Origin: JALZKA01 sp963786495
Lineage (GTDB): Bacteria > Actinomycetota > Thermoleophilia > Solirubrobacterales > 70-9
Assembly: GCA_963786495.1 (NCBI GenBank)
Contig: CAWAZL010000004.1
Coordinates: 248,001 to 312,000 of the forward strand
DNA: 64,000 nucleotides
Direction: 5' to 3'
Made by a program: the position numbers and the translations under genes. Under the pieces are notes generated by a model. That model ran no database searches, had not been told where the DNA came from, and saw only the letters and a program-made list of their open reading frames with translations. Below are positions 34,060 to 42,697 of this stretch, piece by piece. How positions within the stretch are numbered: position 1 is the stretch's first letter; each line of letters begins with the position of its first letter.

Positions 34060-35412
34060 TTACGCCCCTTCGTCCAGGGCTGCGATCTGAGCCTCGAGCT
34101 CTTCGGGAGAGTCCGGGACCATGCCTTCGCCCGACGCGTGTTGGTACGCGCGGGCCAGGAGCAGCGCCAGGAGCGCGGCGCCCGCCGCGAACCCGATCTC
34201 GATCCGCCGCGCCTCGTCCTCGATCACCGGCAGAAGCGCCCAGACGAGGAACGCGGCGGCGGAGAGTCCCCATGCGCGCGCGGCCGTCGCCGCGGCGCCA
34301 CGCGCAAGCGCCGCCTGAGAGAGGGTTGTCGCGGCCAGGTAGAAGCCCATGCCGATGGCCATGATCCCGAGATCGACGCGGTCGTACTCGAAGCGGTCAC
34401 CGAATGCGATCTGCATCAGGGCCGGGCCGACAGCGAGCATCACGATCAGGGTCGCCGCAGCGAACCCCGCAACGACCGTGAGCGTCGCCCTGATCGAGCT
34501 GTGAAATGCCTCGTCGCCGCCCCGGGCGCGCATGCGGGTGAGGTGGGGGAGGAGGCTCGCGGAAACGCCCTGGAAGATGAGGACCGGAGCGCGGGCGACC
34601 ATCAGGATGTTGAAGATGAAGCCCGCGGCCGCCGCGTCCTCGAAGGCTCGCACCAGGAGCGGGCCGGCGTTCAGGAACACCTGCTCGCCGACCATGATCA
34701 CCATCACGGCGCCAGCGAACCCGCCGCCGGCCGCGAGGGACACGGGGCGCGCACGCTCCAAGTCGGTGTTGGCGCGTCCGGTTCCCACCAAGACCAGCAC
34801 CGGGATCAGCGCGAGGCTCACCAACGGCGCGGCCGCGACTCCCAGCGCGACGGCCTTCTGCCCGTCGGCGATGCCCAGCGCAAGGGCGAGCGCGAACAGC
34901 GTCCGGGCGCCGGATTCCGTGACGAGGAGCGCTGCCAGCAGGCTGAACCGGCGAGTTCCGCCGAGGTAGCCTCGCAGGAAGAAGGACGCGCCGAACGAGA
35001 CCACGGATGCGAACAGCACCCAGTACAGGGTCTCCGAGCCGGAGAGAAGGCCGTCCTGGAGCGGGTCTCGCAGCAGAAGGATCGCCACGGCGAGCCCGAC
35101 CGACACCGTCAGCTGGATACGCGCCGCCGTGCGGATCGCCGGCGCCGTGTCCTCTCCGCGCGCGATGCGGTCGGCGAGGGTGCGGGACAGGAGCTGCTCG
35201 ACCGGCCGGTAGGCGATAGAGATCGTCACGAATACGGCAGACCACAGGACCACGATCTCGCCGTACTCGGTCGCGTCCAGGTTGTGCGACGCAAGCGAGA
35301 AGAAGAGGTAGGTGAGCAGGCCGGCAACGCCCACCCCGGCGGACAGGAGGCTCGCCGTGCGCCCGAAGCGCCTCGTCTCCGCGCCGGGGCGCATTTCGCT
35401 CATGCGTGGCAA
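34060..35412 (-). CDS. Polysaccharide/lipid flippase of the MOP superfamily
   Basis: A 450-residue polytopic protein with about 12-14 hydrophobic segments, for example LLSAGVGVAGLLTYLFFSLA, VLFASVVSFGASFFLRGYLG and ATLIVMLAVGPALMQIAFGD. Helix spacing and the early E-Y-G-E motif resemble Wzx/oligosaccharide flippases of the MOP superfamily, which move lipid-linked sugars across the membrane. No glycosyltransferase lies nearby, so the cargo is unknown. Its stop is immediately followed by the GTG of the antiporter, suggesting a shared transcript. Confidence 0.7.
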   Translation of the reverse strand: MPRMSEMRPGAETRRFGRTASLLSAGVGVAGLLTYLFFSLASHNLDATEYGEIVVLWSAVFVTISIAYRPVEQLLSRTLADRIARGEDTAPAIRTAARIQLTVSVGLAVAILLLRDPLQDGLLSGSETLYWVLFASVVSFGASFFLRGYLGGTRRFSLLAALLVTESGARTLFALALALGIADGQKAVALGVAAAPLVSLALIPVLVLVGTGRANTDLERARPVSLAAGGGFAGAVMVIMVGEQVFLNAGPLLVRAFEDAAAAGFIFNILMVARAPVLIFQGVSASLLPHLTRMRARGGDEAFHSSIRATLTVVAGFAAATLIVMLAVGPALMQIAFGDRFEYDRVDLGIMAIGMGFYLAATTLSQAALARGAAATAARAWGLSAAAFLVWALLPVIEDEARRIEIGFAAGAALLALLLARAYQHASGEGMVPDSPEELEAQIAALDEGA

Positions 35413-35443
35413 GGTATCCGGCGGATCGGTCTGAGCACCCTGA

Positions 35444-35473
35444 TTGACTAGTCAGTCAACGTGTGTGTAGCAT
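35444..35473 (+). promoter_or_regulatory. Promoter with overlapping operator-like palindrome ahead of ribD
   Basis: TTGACT at 35444-35449 matches a -35 box and TAGCAT at 35468-35473 a -10 box, 18 bases apart. The -35 box is the left arm of an inverted repeat TTGACT-AGTC-AGTCAA (35444-35459), a shape typical of TetR-family operators. The -10 box ends nine bases before ATG 35483, so a leaderless or very short leader transcript is likely. There is no room for an FMN riboswitch, the usual regulator of riboflavin genes. Confidence 0.55.
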
Positions 35474-35482
35474 TCTTTTTTG

Positions 35483-36616
35483 ATGGCTACCGCGGTCTCT
35501 CATGACGACCGTACGCACCTCGCCAGGGCGCTCGAGGTGGCGGAGCGCGGGCGCGGTTACGTCTCGCCCAACCCCATGGTCGGGTGCGTTGTCGCCCGTG
35601 ATGGCGAGGCCATCGGCGAGGGCTGGCACGCCGAACTGGGAGGCCTTCACGCCGAGCGTGCCGCGCTGGCGGATTGCGCCGAGCGCGGCAACGATCCGGC
35701 CGGAGCGACCGCCTACGTCACGCTGGAGCCCTGCGCCCACGAGGGCCGCCAGCCCCCATGCGCCGACGCGCTGGTCGAGGCGCAGGTGGCGCGCGTCGTC
35801 TACCTGTCCGACGACCCGTCTGACAAGGCCAGCGGGCGGGGCCCGGGGATCCTGCGCGACGCCGGCATCGAGGTCGAACTCGCCCAGGGCGCCGAAGCGG
35901 CCGCAGCCCGCCTTCTCATCCAGCCTTTCCGAAAGCACGCACGGACCGGGCGCCCACTGGTGACGCTCAAGTCGGCGGTGACCCTTGACGGGCGCACCGC
36001 CACGGCCTCGGGAGACTCGAAATGGATCTCCTCAGGGGAGAGCCGGGCGATGGTCCACCGTTGGCGCGCCGAAGCCGACGCCGTCGCGGTCGGGATCGGC
36101 ACTGCGCTTGCCGACGACGCGCTGCTCACCGCGCGTGATCTCGACCCGCCCGCAGCCCACCAGCCGCTCCGCATCGTCTTCGATTCCGCCGCCCGCTTGC
36201 CTGTCGAGTCGGCGATGGTCGCCAGTGTGGCCGAGGCCCCGGTGCTCGTGATCGCCTCGCCCGACGCTCCGCCTGAGCGCACCGATCCTCTCCGCGAGGC
36301 CGGCGTGGACGTGCTCGTCGTGGACGGCGACCCGGTCGCCCGCGTGAACGCAACGATGACCGAGCTCGGCCGGCGTGAGATCACCTCGCTTCTGGTCGAG
36401 GGCGGCGCCGGACTCACCGGCTCGTTCGTGGACGCGGGTGAGGTGGACGAGCTTCGCCTGTTCGTCGCGCCCATTCTCCTGGGCGGCGCCGGCGCCAGGC
36501 CGCTTGCCGGGGGCCAGGGCAAGAGCCACATCGCCGACGCCGAGCGCGCGCTCGAAGTGCGCCACGAGTCGGTCGGCGACGACCTGCTGATCACGGCCCG
36601 CATGAAGGAGTGGTGA
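35483..36616 (+). CDS. ribD: Bifunctional riboflavin deaminase/reductase
   Basis: About 377 residues. The N-terminal deaminase domain has LHAERAALADCAERG and LEPCAHEGRQPPCADAL, the zinc site (His, two Cys). The C-terminal reductase domain begins at PLVTLKSAVTLDGRTA and contains SLLVEGGAGLTGSFVDAG and FVAPILLGG. It carries out the second and third steps from GTP to riboflavin. ATG 35483 is preferred; a TTG one codon earlier is also open. It is the first gene of the rib operon. Confidence 0.95.
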   Translation: MATAVSHDDRTHLARALEVAERGRGYVSPNPMVGCVVARDGEAIGEGWHAELGGLHAERAALADCAERGNDPAGATAYVTLEPCAHEGRQPPCADALVEAQVARVVYLSDDPSDKASGRGPGILRDAGIEVELAQGAEAAAARLLIQPFRKHARTGRPLVTLKSAVTLDGRTATASGDSKWISSGESRAMVHRWRAEADAVAVGIGTALADDALLTARDLDPPAAHQPLRIVFDSAARLPVESAMVASVAEAPVLVIASPDAPPERTDPLREAGVDVLVVDGDPVARVNATMTELGRREITSLLVEGGAGLTGSFVDAGEVDELRLFVAPILLGGAGARPLAGGQGKSHIADAERALEVRHESVGDDLLITARMKEW

Positions 36617-36620
36617 GGGC

Positions 36621-37230
36621 GTGTTTACCGGCATCGTGAAAGAGCTTGGGACGGTCACGGGGGTCGAGCTCTCGGACGAGGGCGCGAGGTTCGAGATCGA
36701 GGCCGGCGTCGCGGGCGAGCTCGCGACTGGCGATTCCGTCGCGGTCAACGGCGTCTGCCTGACCGTCACCAACCTGAAAGACAGCGCCTTCAACGCGGAC
36801 GTGATGAACCAGTCGCTCAGCCTCACGGGCCTCGGCGCGCTCGAGGCGGGCGGCCGCGTGAACCTGGAACCTGCGCTTCGCGCCGGCGATCCGCTCGGCG
36901 GCCACATCGTTCAGGGCCATGTCGACTGCACAGGCGACGTCGCCGCCGTCACGCTCGGACGGCATCGCGACCCGGATCGCCGTCGTCGTGCCCGAGCGAT
37001 ACCGCCGCTACGTGGTGGAGCACGGATCGGTCACCGTCGACGGGGTGAGCCTCACGGTCGCGCTTTTGACCGACGACGGATTCGAGGTCTCATTGATCCC
37101 CGAGACGCTCGAGCGCACGACGCTTGGAAGCACGACGAAGGGGCAGACGGTGAACCTGGAGTTCGACGTGATCGCGCGGTACGTCGAGCGCCTCCTACAG
37201 TTCGGAGACAAGGAAGCGAACCATGAGTGA
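36621..37230 (+). CDS. ribE: Riboflavin synthase alpha chain (frameshifted)
   Basis: About 203 codons. It dismutates two lumazines to riboflavin. Two similar barrels are visible: MFTGIVKELGTV with VAVNGVCLTVTNL in the first, then GGHIVQGHVDCTG and VTVDGVSLTVALL in the second. The frame changes near 36955, after the first HVDCTGDV; the 610-base span indicates one extra base. GTG 36621 starts four bases after ribD, and the 3' end overlaps ribBA by eight bases. Confidence 0.94.
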
Positions 37231-38512
37231 AGCTCAGACTGAAACCAGCGTCTTTTCGCCTGTCGAAGAGGCCCTCGAGGAGATCCGCCGCGGTCGCATG
37301 GTCGTGGTCTGCGATGACGAGGATCGCGAGAACGAAGGCGACCTGACGATGGCCGCTCAATTCGTGACGCCGGAGGCCATCAACTTCATGGCGACTCACG
37401 GGCGCGGCCTGATCTGCCTCTCGCTTACCCCCGAGCGTTGCGACGAGCTTGGGCTAGACCTGATGGCTGCGAAGAACGAGTCTCCGTTCGAGACCCCATT
37501 CACCGTGTCGGTCGAGGCCGCCGAGGGCGTGACGACCGGGATCTCAGCCGCTGATCGCGCCCGGACGATTCAGGTGGCGATCGATCCCGATTCGACGCCG
37601 CGTGACCTCGTTCAGCCGGGGCACGTGTTCCCGCTGAAGTCCAAGCCCGGAGGAACCCTGGAGCGGACCGGTCAGACCGAGGCCGCGGTGGATCTCGCGC
37701 GCCTGGCAGGCCTCAACCCGTCAGGCGTGATCTGCGAGATCATGAACGAGGACGGCACGATGGCCCGCGTCGGCGACCTCGTTCCTTACTGCGAGCGGCA
37801 CGGGCTCAAGATGATCACCGTCGCCGACCTGATCGCCTACCGGCGCAAGCACGACCGCCTGGTCGAGCGAGTCGTCTCGACCAGCTTGCCGACGGCGTTC
37901 GGTGAGTTTTCCGCGGTGGGGTATCGCTCGCTGGTGGACGAGAAGCACCACGTCGCGATGGTCAAGGGCGACGTCGACGGCGCCGACGACGTCCTCGTCC
38001 GCGTCCACTCCGAATGTCTCACCGGCGACGTCTTTCACTCGCTTCGCTGCGATTGCGGCGACCAGCTTGCCTCGGCGCTCGCGATGATCGAGCAGGAGGG
38101 GAAGGGCGTCCTCCTCTACCTCTCGCAGGAGGGCCGCGGCATCGGACTCTTGAACAAGCTCCGCGCATACAAGCTCCAGGAGGAGGGCCTTGACACGGTC
38201 GACGCCAACCTGAAGCTCGGCCTGCCCGCCGACCTTCGCGACTACGGGATCGGCGCACAGATCCTGGGCGACCTCGGCCTCACCTCGATCCGCATCCTCA
38301 CCAACAACCCGAAGAAGATCATCGGGCTGGAGGGCTACGGCCTGTCGGTAACCGAGCAGGTGCCGATCCAGGCGACGCCGAATCCCCACAACCAGGCCTA
38401 CTTGGACGCGAAACGCGACAAGATGGGCCACGTACTTCACCACCAGGGGCTTCCCTTCGACGAGGAGATGATCGAGGAGGAGCACCGCCGCGACGAGGAG
38501 GAATCGGGTTGA
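37223..38512 (+). CDS. ribBA: Bifunctional DHBP synthase / GTP cyclohydrolase II
   Basis: A 429-residue fusion. The N-terminal half makes 3,4-dihydroxy-2-butanone 4-phosphate (DDEDRENEGDLTMAAQ near residue 32, HGRGLICLSLTPERC near 60, GHVFPLKSKPGG near 133). The C-terminal half opens GTP, with the zinc motif CLTGDVFHSLRCDCG near 263 and QEGRGIGLLNKLRAY near 301. It supplies both branches of the riboflavin pathway. It is intact, overlapping ribE upstream and ribH downstream. Confidence 0.97.
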   Translation: MSEAQTETSVFSPVEEALEEIRRGRMVVVCDDEDRENEGDLTMAAQFVTPEAINFMATHGRGLICLSLTPERCDELGLDLMAAKNESPFETPFTVSVEAAEGVTTGISAADRARTIQVAIDPDSTPRDLVQPGHVFPLKSKPGGTLERTGQTEAAVDLARLAGLNPSGVICEIMNEDGTMARVGDLVPYCERHGLKMITVADLIAYRRKHDRLVERVVSTSLPTAFGEFSAVGYRSLVDEKHHVAMVKGDVDGADDVLVRVHSECLTGDVFHSLRCDCGDQLASALAMIEQEGKGVLLYLSQEGRGIGLLNKLRAYKLQEEGLDTVDANLKLGLPADLRDYGIGAQILGDLGLTSIRILTNNPKKIIGLEGYGLSVTEQVPIQATPNPHNQAYLDAKRDKMGHVLHHQGLPFDEEMIEEEHRRDEEESG

Positions 38513-39017
38513 GCGCAGACGAGGCGAGTGACGAGGCTCAGGGCTTCGAGGCTTCCGAGGACGAGAAGGAGTTCCTCGGCCGCAAGGAGTGGGCGATCTG
38601 CGTCGCCACCTTCTACGACGACCTCGCCGAGCGCCTGGTCGGCGGCGCGGTCGGAGGGCTTCGCCGAAGGCGGCGTGACGCTGGCGTCGATTCAGACCTA
38701 CGAGGTGCCGGGCGCATTCGAGCTGCCGTACGCGGCGAAGGTATGCGCGGGCGCCGGCGTTTTTTCCGGCATCGCCTGCCTCGGCGTCGTCATCCGCGGT
38801 GAGACCGACCACTACGACTACGTCTGCACGGAGGCGTCCCGCGGGATCATGGACGTCCAGCTCACCTCGGGCGTTCCGTGCGCGTTCGGGGTGATCACCT
38901 GCGACACGCGCGAGCAGGCCGAGGCGCGCGCGGGCGGCGACAAGCGCGACCAGGGCCGCCACGCCGCATACGCGGTCATGCGCTCCGCGCTCAACCGGCA
39001 AGAAGGTCCTGGGCTAG
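38509..39017 (+). CDS. ribH: 6,7-dimethyl-8-ribityllumazine synthase (frameshifted)
   Basis: About 169 codons. The first frame (TTG 38509) gives an acidic lead and WAICVATFYDDLAERLVGGA. After a shift near 38645 the frame reads GGVTLASIQTYEVPGAFELP, ACLGVVIRGETDHYDYVCTE and VPCAFGVITCDTREQAEAR, the lumazine synthase core with the PGA(F/L)E(L/I)P and GxVIRGxTxH motifs. A second shift near 39000 leads to KKVLG and the stop TAG 39015-39017. It condenses the RibD and RibBA products, and its product is the substrate of RibE. Confidence 0.93.
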
Positions 39018-39053
39018 ATGCCCGGTTTGAGCCTCGCTACCCTTCCGCGTCCG

Positions 39054-39245
39054 ATGGCCAAGGTCTGTCACACCTGCGGAAAGGGCCCCTCGTTCGGGAA
39101 CTCGCGAAGCCACTCGATGGTCGCCACCCGGCGCCGCTTCAACCCGAACCTCCAGAAGGTCCGCATCGACGAGGACGGCCGTCCCAAGCGCGTCTACGTC
39201 TGCACCCGCTGCCTCAAGTCCGGCCAGGTCACCAAGCACGCCTAG
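39054..39245 (+). CDS. rpmB: 50S ribosomal protein L28
   Basis: A 63-residue L28. MAKVCHTCGKGPSFGNSRSH is the family N-terminus, and HTCG with VCTRC near the end makes a four-cysteine zinc site, so this is the zinc-binding form. ATG 39054 is chosen because it precedes AKVCHTCG; an ATG at 39018, directly after the ribH stop, is in frame but would add a 12-residue lead atypical for L28. Confidence 0.96.
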   Translation: MAKVCHTCGKGPSFGNSRSHSMVATRRRFNPNLQKVRIDEDGRPKRVYVCTRCLKSGQVTKHA

Positions 39246-39251
39246 CGCCCC

Positions 39252-39737
39252 GTGCGCATCGCGATCATCTCCGACACCCATCTGCCGCGCGGTGCGCGCA
39301 GGGTTCCCGACGCATGCGTCGAGGCGATGCGCACTGCCGACCTCATCGTCCACGCCGGCGACTTGTGCACCGCCGAGGTGCTCGACTGGCTTGAGTCGCT
39401 CGGGCCGCCGGTCAAGGCGGTTCACGGGAACGTCGACACCGTCGAGGCTACGCGAGCGCCTGCCCGAGTCGCTCGAGTTCACCGCAGGCGACCACCGGAT
39501 CGCAGTCATCCACGACGCGGGCCCCGCCAAAGGCCGGCTCGCAGCGCATGAGGCGCCGCTTCCCGGAGGCAGATGCAGTTGTCTTCGGCCATTCGCACCT
39601 GCCGCTCCACGAGAAAGAGAGCGGCTTTCAGATCTTCAATCCCGGCAGCCCGACCGAGCGCCGGCGCGCTCCGCAGCCACTCGTACGGAATCGTCGAGAC
39701 GGGCAGGTCGCTCACCTTCCGCCACATCTGGCTCTGA
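39252..39737 (+). CDS. YfcE/Vps29-like metallophosphodiesterase (several frameshifts)
   Basis: About 161 residues. From GTG 39252: RIAIISDTHLPRGARRVPD and VHAGDLCTAEVLDWLE, then KAVHGNVDT, then in later frames HRIAVIHDAG, ADAVVFGHSHLPLH and FNPGSPTERR, ending TFRHIWL with stop at 39735-39737. The D-T-H, G-D, G-N-x-D and G-H-S-H motifs supply the two-metal site of the calcineurin-like fold, YfcE/MJ0936 subgroup. Frames change near 39450, 39545 and 39665. Physiological substrate is unknown. Confidence 0.82.
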
Positions 39738-39773
39738 CCGCCCGGGAGCAGCCAAATATGCTCATGGCCGTCG

Positions 39774-41402
39774 ATGGCTGATCCATCCATCGAGCGCTTT
39801 CGCGCGGTCATTTCTGTCGCCTACTCGCACCTCGAGGAGAGGCGCCAGGAGATCAATGACCTGAACGTGTTCCCGGTCGCCGACGGCGACACCGGCGACA
39901 ACATGGCGCTGACGCTTCGGCATGTGATCGACGAGCTCGACCGCCTCGAGCAGGCATCCGTCGACGGCGACCCGAAGCGGCCCGAGATCGTCCGCGCCGT
40001 CGCGCGCGCGGCGCTGATGGGCGCGCGGGGGAACTCGGGCGTGATCCTCAGCCAGATCGTCCGCGGCGCGGCCGAGAAGCTCGCGACGCCGCCGGGACGG
40101 CTGATCGATCCGGAGATGATCGAGGCCGCTCTGTTGAACGCGTCGGACGCAGCGTGGGCCTCGGTCCGCGAGCCCGCGGAGGGCACGATGCTCACCGTGG
40201 CGCGAGCGATGGCCGAAGCCGTTCGCGATCGCCGCGCGAGCTGGAACACGCACCACCTGGACACCGATGCGACGTCCGAGGAGCAGAACGCTCTCCTCGG
40301 CGAGATGCTCGCCGCCGCACTGTTCGCCGGCGAGGAGGCGCTTCGCCATACGCCCGAGCAACTCCAGGTCCTCGCCGATGCAGGCGTTGTCGACGCCGGA
40401 GCGCTCGGGCTGGTCGTGATCGTCCGCGGAGCCCTTGCGGCGCTTGCCGGTGAGTCCGTGACCCTTCCGGAGATCGAGCACTTCGCGCCCGCCCGCCTCT
40501 CCGATGTCCACCACGCCGAGTCGCAGTACCGCTACTGCATCAACTTCATCGTCCTGGGCGAGGGGCTCTCGACGACGGCGCAGATGCCGGCCCTGGAGGA
40601 GATCGGCGACTCTGTGCTGGTCGTGGGCGATGAGGCGACGCTCAAGGTGCACGTCCACGCGGACGACCCCGACGCGGCGCGGGGGATCTTCGAAGGCATC
40701 GGCTCGATCGAGCGCGAGGACATCGCCGACATGCGCGAGCAGATCGCCGAGCGTGAGGCGCGCCTTCGCGAGACCCGGACGGGCGTCCTGGCCGTCGTCT
40801 CGGGAGCCGGGATGCTGCGCCTCTTCACAGACCTCGGGGCGCATGTGATCGACGGCGGGCCGACGATGAACCCTTCAACGAACGACCTCCTGAAGGGGAT
40901 CGAAGGCGTCGGCGCCGACGAGGTCCTTGTCCTCCCGAACTCCAAGAACGTCCACATGGCCGCCGAGGAGGCGGCGCGGCTCTCCGAGCAGGAGGTGAGG
41001 GTCGTGCCCACGGTCTCTCAGCAGGGAGCGCTGGCAGCGCTGGTCGAGCACGATCCGACCGCTCCCGCGGAAGACAACGCCGCGCGCCTTACGGACGCAT
41101 TGACCCACATCCGCATCGGCGGCGTCGCTCCTGCCGCGAAGGACGATCCTGAGGGGCGCTTCGTCCGCGGCGACACCGTTGGCTTCGAGGGCGACGAGGT
41201 CATCGCGTACGGGGGCACCGGCTCCACCCTTGCCGCGACGGTTGCGCGCCTCGCCGACGGAGCTGAGATCGTCACCGTGATCGAGGGCGAGATGCCTCCG
41301 ATCGCACTGGACGACCTCGACCTGGACCTGCCGGATGACGTGGAACTCGAGTTCCACCGCGGCGGCCAGCCGAGCTGGTACTGGCTCATTGCCGCTCAGT
41401 AG
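39774..41402 (+). CDS. FakA-like kinase (DhaL/DegV-associated protein)
   Basis: A 542-residue protein of the DAK2/YloV/FakA family. The N-terminal DhaL domain has LNVFPVADGDTGDNMALTLR (residues 29-48), the ATP-Mg site, and MGARGNSGVILSQ near 82. A middle domain includes HHAESQYRYCINFI, and the C-terminal DegV-like part has NSKNVHMAAEEAA. In Firmicutes, FakA phosphorylates fatty acids carried by FakB. No FakB gene is seen here, so the lipid substrate is inference. recG, a frequent neighbour of this gene, lies 1.3 kb downstream. Confidence 0.85.
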   Translation: MADPSIERFRAVISVAYSHLEERRQEINDLNVFPVADGDTGDNMALTLRHVIDELDRLEQASVDGDPKRPEIVRAVARAALMGARGNSGVILSQIVRGAAEKLATPPGRLIDPEMIEAALLNASDAAWASVREPAEGTMLTVARAMAEAVRDRRASWNTHHLDTDATSEEQNALLGEMLAAALFAGEEALRHTPEQLQVLADAGVVDAGALGLVVIVRGALAALAGESVTLPEIEHFAPARLSDVHHAESQYRYCINFIVLGEGLSTTAQMPALEEIGDSVLVVGDEATLKVHVHADDPDAARGIFEGIGSIEREDIADMREQIAEREARLRETRTGVLAVVSGAGMLRLFTDLGAHVIDGGPTMNPSTNDLLKGIEGVGADEVLVLPNSKNVHMAAEEAARLSEQEVRVVPTVSQQGALAALVEHDPTAPAEDNAARLTDALTHIRIGGVAPAAKDDPEGRFVRGDTVGFEGDEVIAYGGTGSTLAATVARLADGAEIVTVIEGEMPPIALDDLDLDLPDDVELEFHRGGQPSWYWLIAAQ

Positions 41403-41411
41403 GTTCGCCCC

Positions 41412-42199
41412 ATGAGCGCATCCGACAAGCCGGTCCTCTGGCACATCGGCGTCTCGCACTTCTCGGAGAAGGTCCGTTGGGCGCTGGCTTGGAAGAGCGT
41501 CGAGCATGAGCGCCGCGAGCCACCGCCGGGGTCCACATGGGCCTCGCGCTCTGGTGGAGTCGCGGCGAGACGAAGACATTCCCCGTGCTTGAGCTCGATG
41601 GCGAGCGAATCCTCGACTCGACCGCGATCATCGGCGCGCTGGAGGCCAGATGGCCCGAGCCGCCGCTCTACCCCGAGGATCCGGCCGAGCGGCGCAAGGC
41701 GCTGGACCTCGAGGACTACTTCGACGAGAACCTCGGCCCCGCGGTGCGCCTCTTCGGGTGGCACCACCTGCGGCGCGACAAGGAGTTGCTCGGAAGGGTC
41801 ACCGAAGCGAACATCCCGGAGCCGGTCCGCGACTTCGGGCCGGTCCGCGCGGGGGTGAACGCGTTCGCATCGACCTTTGCCAACCTGCGGTTCAAGGTCG
41901 CGGAGCCTGCTGCTGAGGCGAAGGCGCGCCGAGTGATCACGGAGTGTCTCGACAGGCTCGAACAGGAACTCGACGGCGGAGAGCATCTGGCGGGCGACGC
42001 GTTCTCGGTAGCCGACCTGACCGCGGCAGCGCTGATGTACCCAATGGTGCTTCCGCCCGAGGGCCCGGGCTTCCTCACGGGCCGCCCGGAGACAACCAAG
42101 GCCTTCGAAGCGGAGCTCCGCGCCCGTCCGTCATTCGAATGGGTCGAGCGGACGTTCGCGGCCTACCGCAAGCCGGTCCGCGAGCCCGCGGCCGCCTGA
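41412..42199 (+). CDS. Glutathione S-transferase-fold protein (frameshifted)
   Basis: About 262 codons. The thioredoxin-like N-terminal half reads LWHIGVSHFSEKVRWALAWK, and after a frame change near 41520 TKTFPVLELDGERILDSTAI, where the cis-Pro VLELDG and the E/D-S-T-A-I glutathione site are conserved. The C-terminal helical domain contains GEHLAGDAFSVADLTAAALM. Actinobacteria usually lack glutathione, so mycothiol or another thiol may be the partner. It converges on a DUF427 gene. Confidence 0.8.
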
Positions 42200-42202
42200 G
42201 CG

Positions 42203-42670
42203 CTACCAGCCCTGTGTGCCGGGATCGCCCTTGAAGGGGCCCTGGATGTCATCCGTGATCCACCCGGCGTAGAACGGACCCGGCTGCGGGCGTGCACGCT
42301 CGTCACCGAGATAGGCGGCGTCGACGCGGCCCACGTAGAACGACACGTGGTCGAGGAGCTGGGCAAACGCCGGCTTGGGATCGGGGTAGAAGAACGCCGC
42401 GGCCTCAGACACCTTCCCGTTTACGACGATGTCGAGGTAGCTCGCGTGTCCCTTCCACTCGCAGTGGGTGGTGCGGCCGCCGGCGGCTTGCGTGAGATCC
42501 ATGCGAACGTCCAAGCTCGGCACGTAGATCGTCGGCGGGCTCGCTGTCTCCAGAACGCGGAGAGCGCTGGACGACTCCGCGATGATCTCGCCGCCGAACT
42601 CGATCCGCACCGTTCTTTGGCTCGGTTCGATCCGCGGCGGTCTCGGGTAGTCCCAAACCGATTCTGCCAT
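42203..42670 (-). CDS. DUF427 family protein
   Basis: A 155-residue protein from ATG 42670. The family pattern is present: WDYPRPPRIEPSQRTVRIEF at the N-terminus, VLETASPPTIYVPSLDVRMD, and CEWKGHASYLDIVVNG near 95, followed by WDP-like closing sequence (YPDPKPAFAQLLDHVSFY). DUF427 is a small beta-barrel family of unknown biochemical role. It is divergent from recG, with 27 bases between starts. Confidence 0.85.
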   Translation of the reverse strand: MAESVWDYPRPPRIEPSQRTVRIEFGGEIIAESSSALRVLETASPPTIYVPSLDVRMDLTQAAGGRTTHCEWKGHASYLDIVVNGKVSEAAAFFYPDPKPAFAQLLDHVSFYVGRVDAAYLGDERARPQPGPFYAGWITDDIQGPFKGDPGTQGW

Positions 42671-42697
42671 CGGCTGCTGAGCGTAGCCTGAGGAACT

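Noticed and set aside
37673..37681. GGTCAGACC within ribBA resembling the REP core
   Set aside because: Only nine bases match, there are no extended arms or tail, and the codons encode a conserved G-Q-T motif of the enzyme.
37721..39001. A 426-codon open frame antisense to ribBA and ribH
   Set aside because: It is a shadow of the riboflavin genes.
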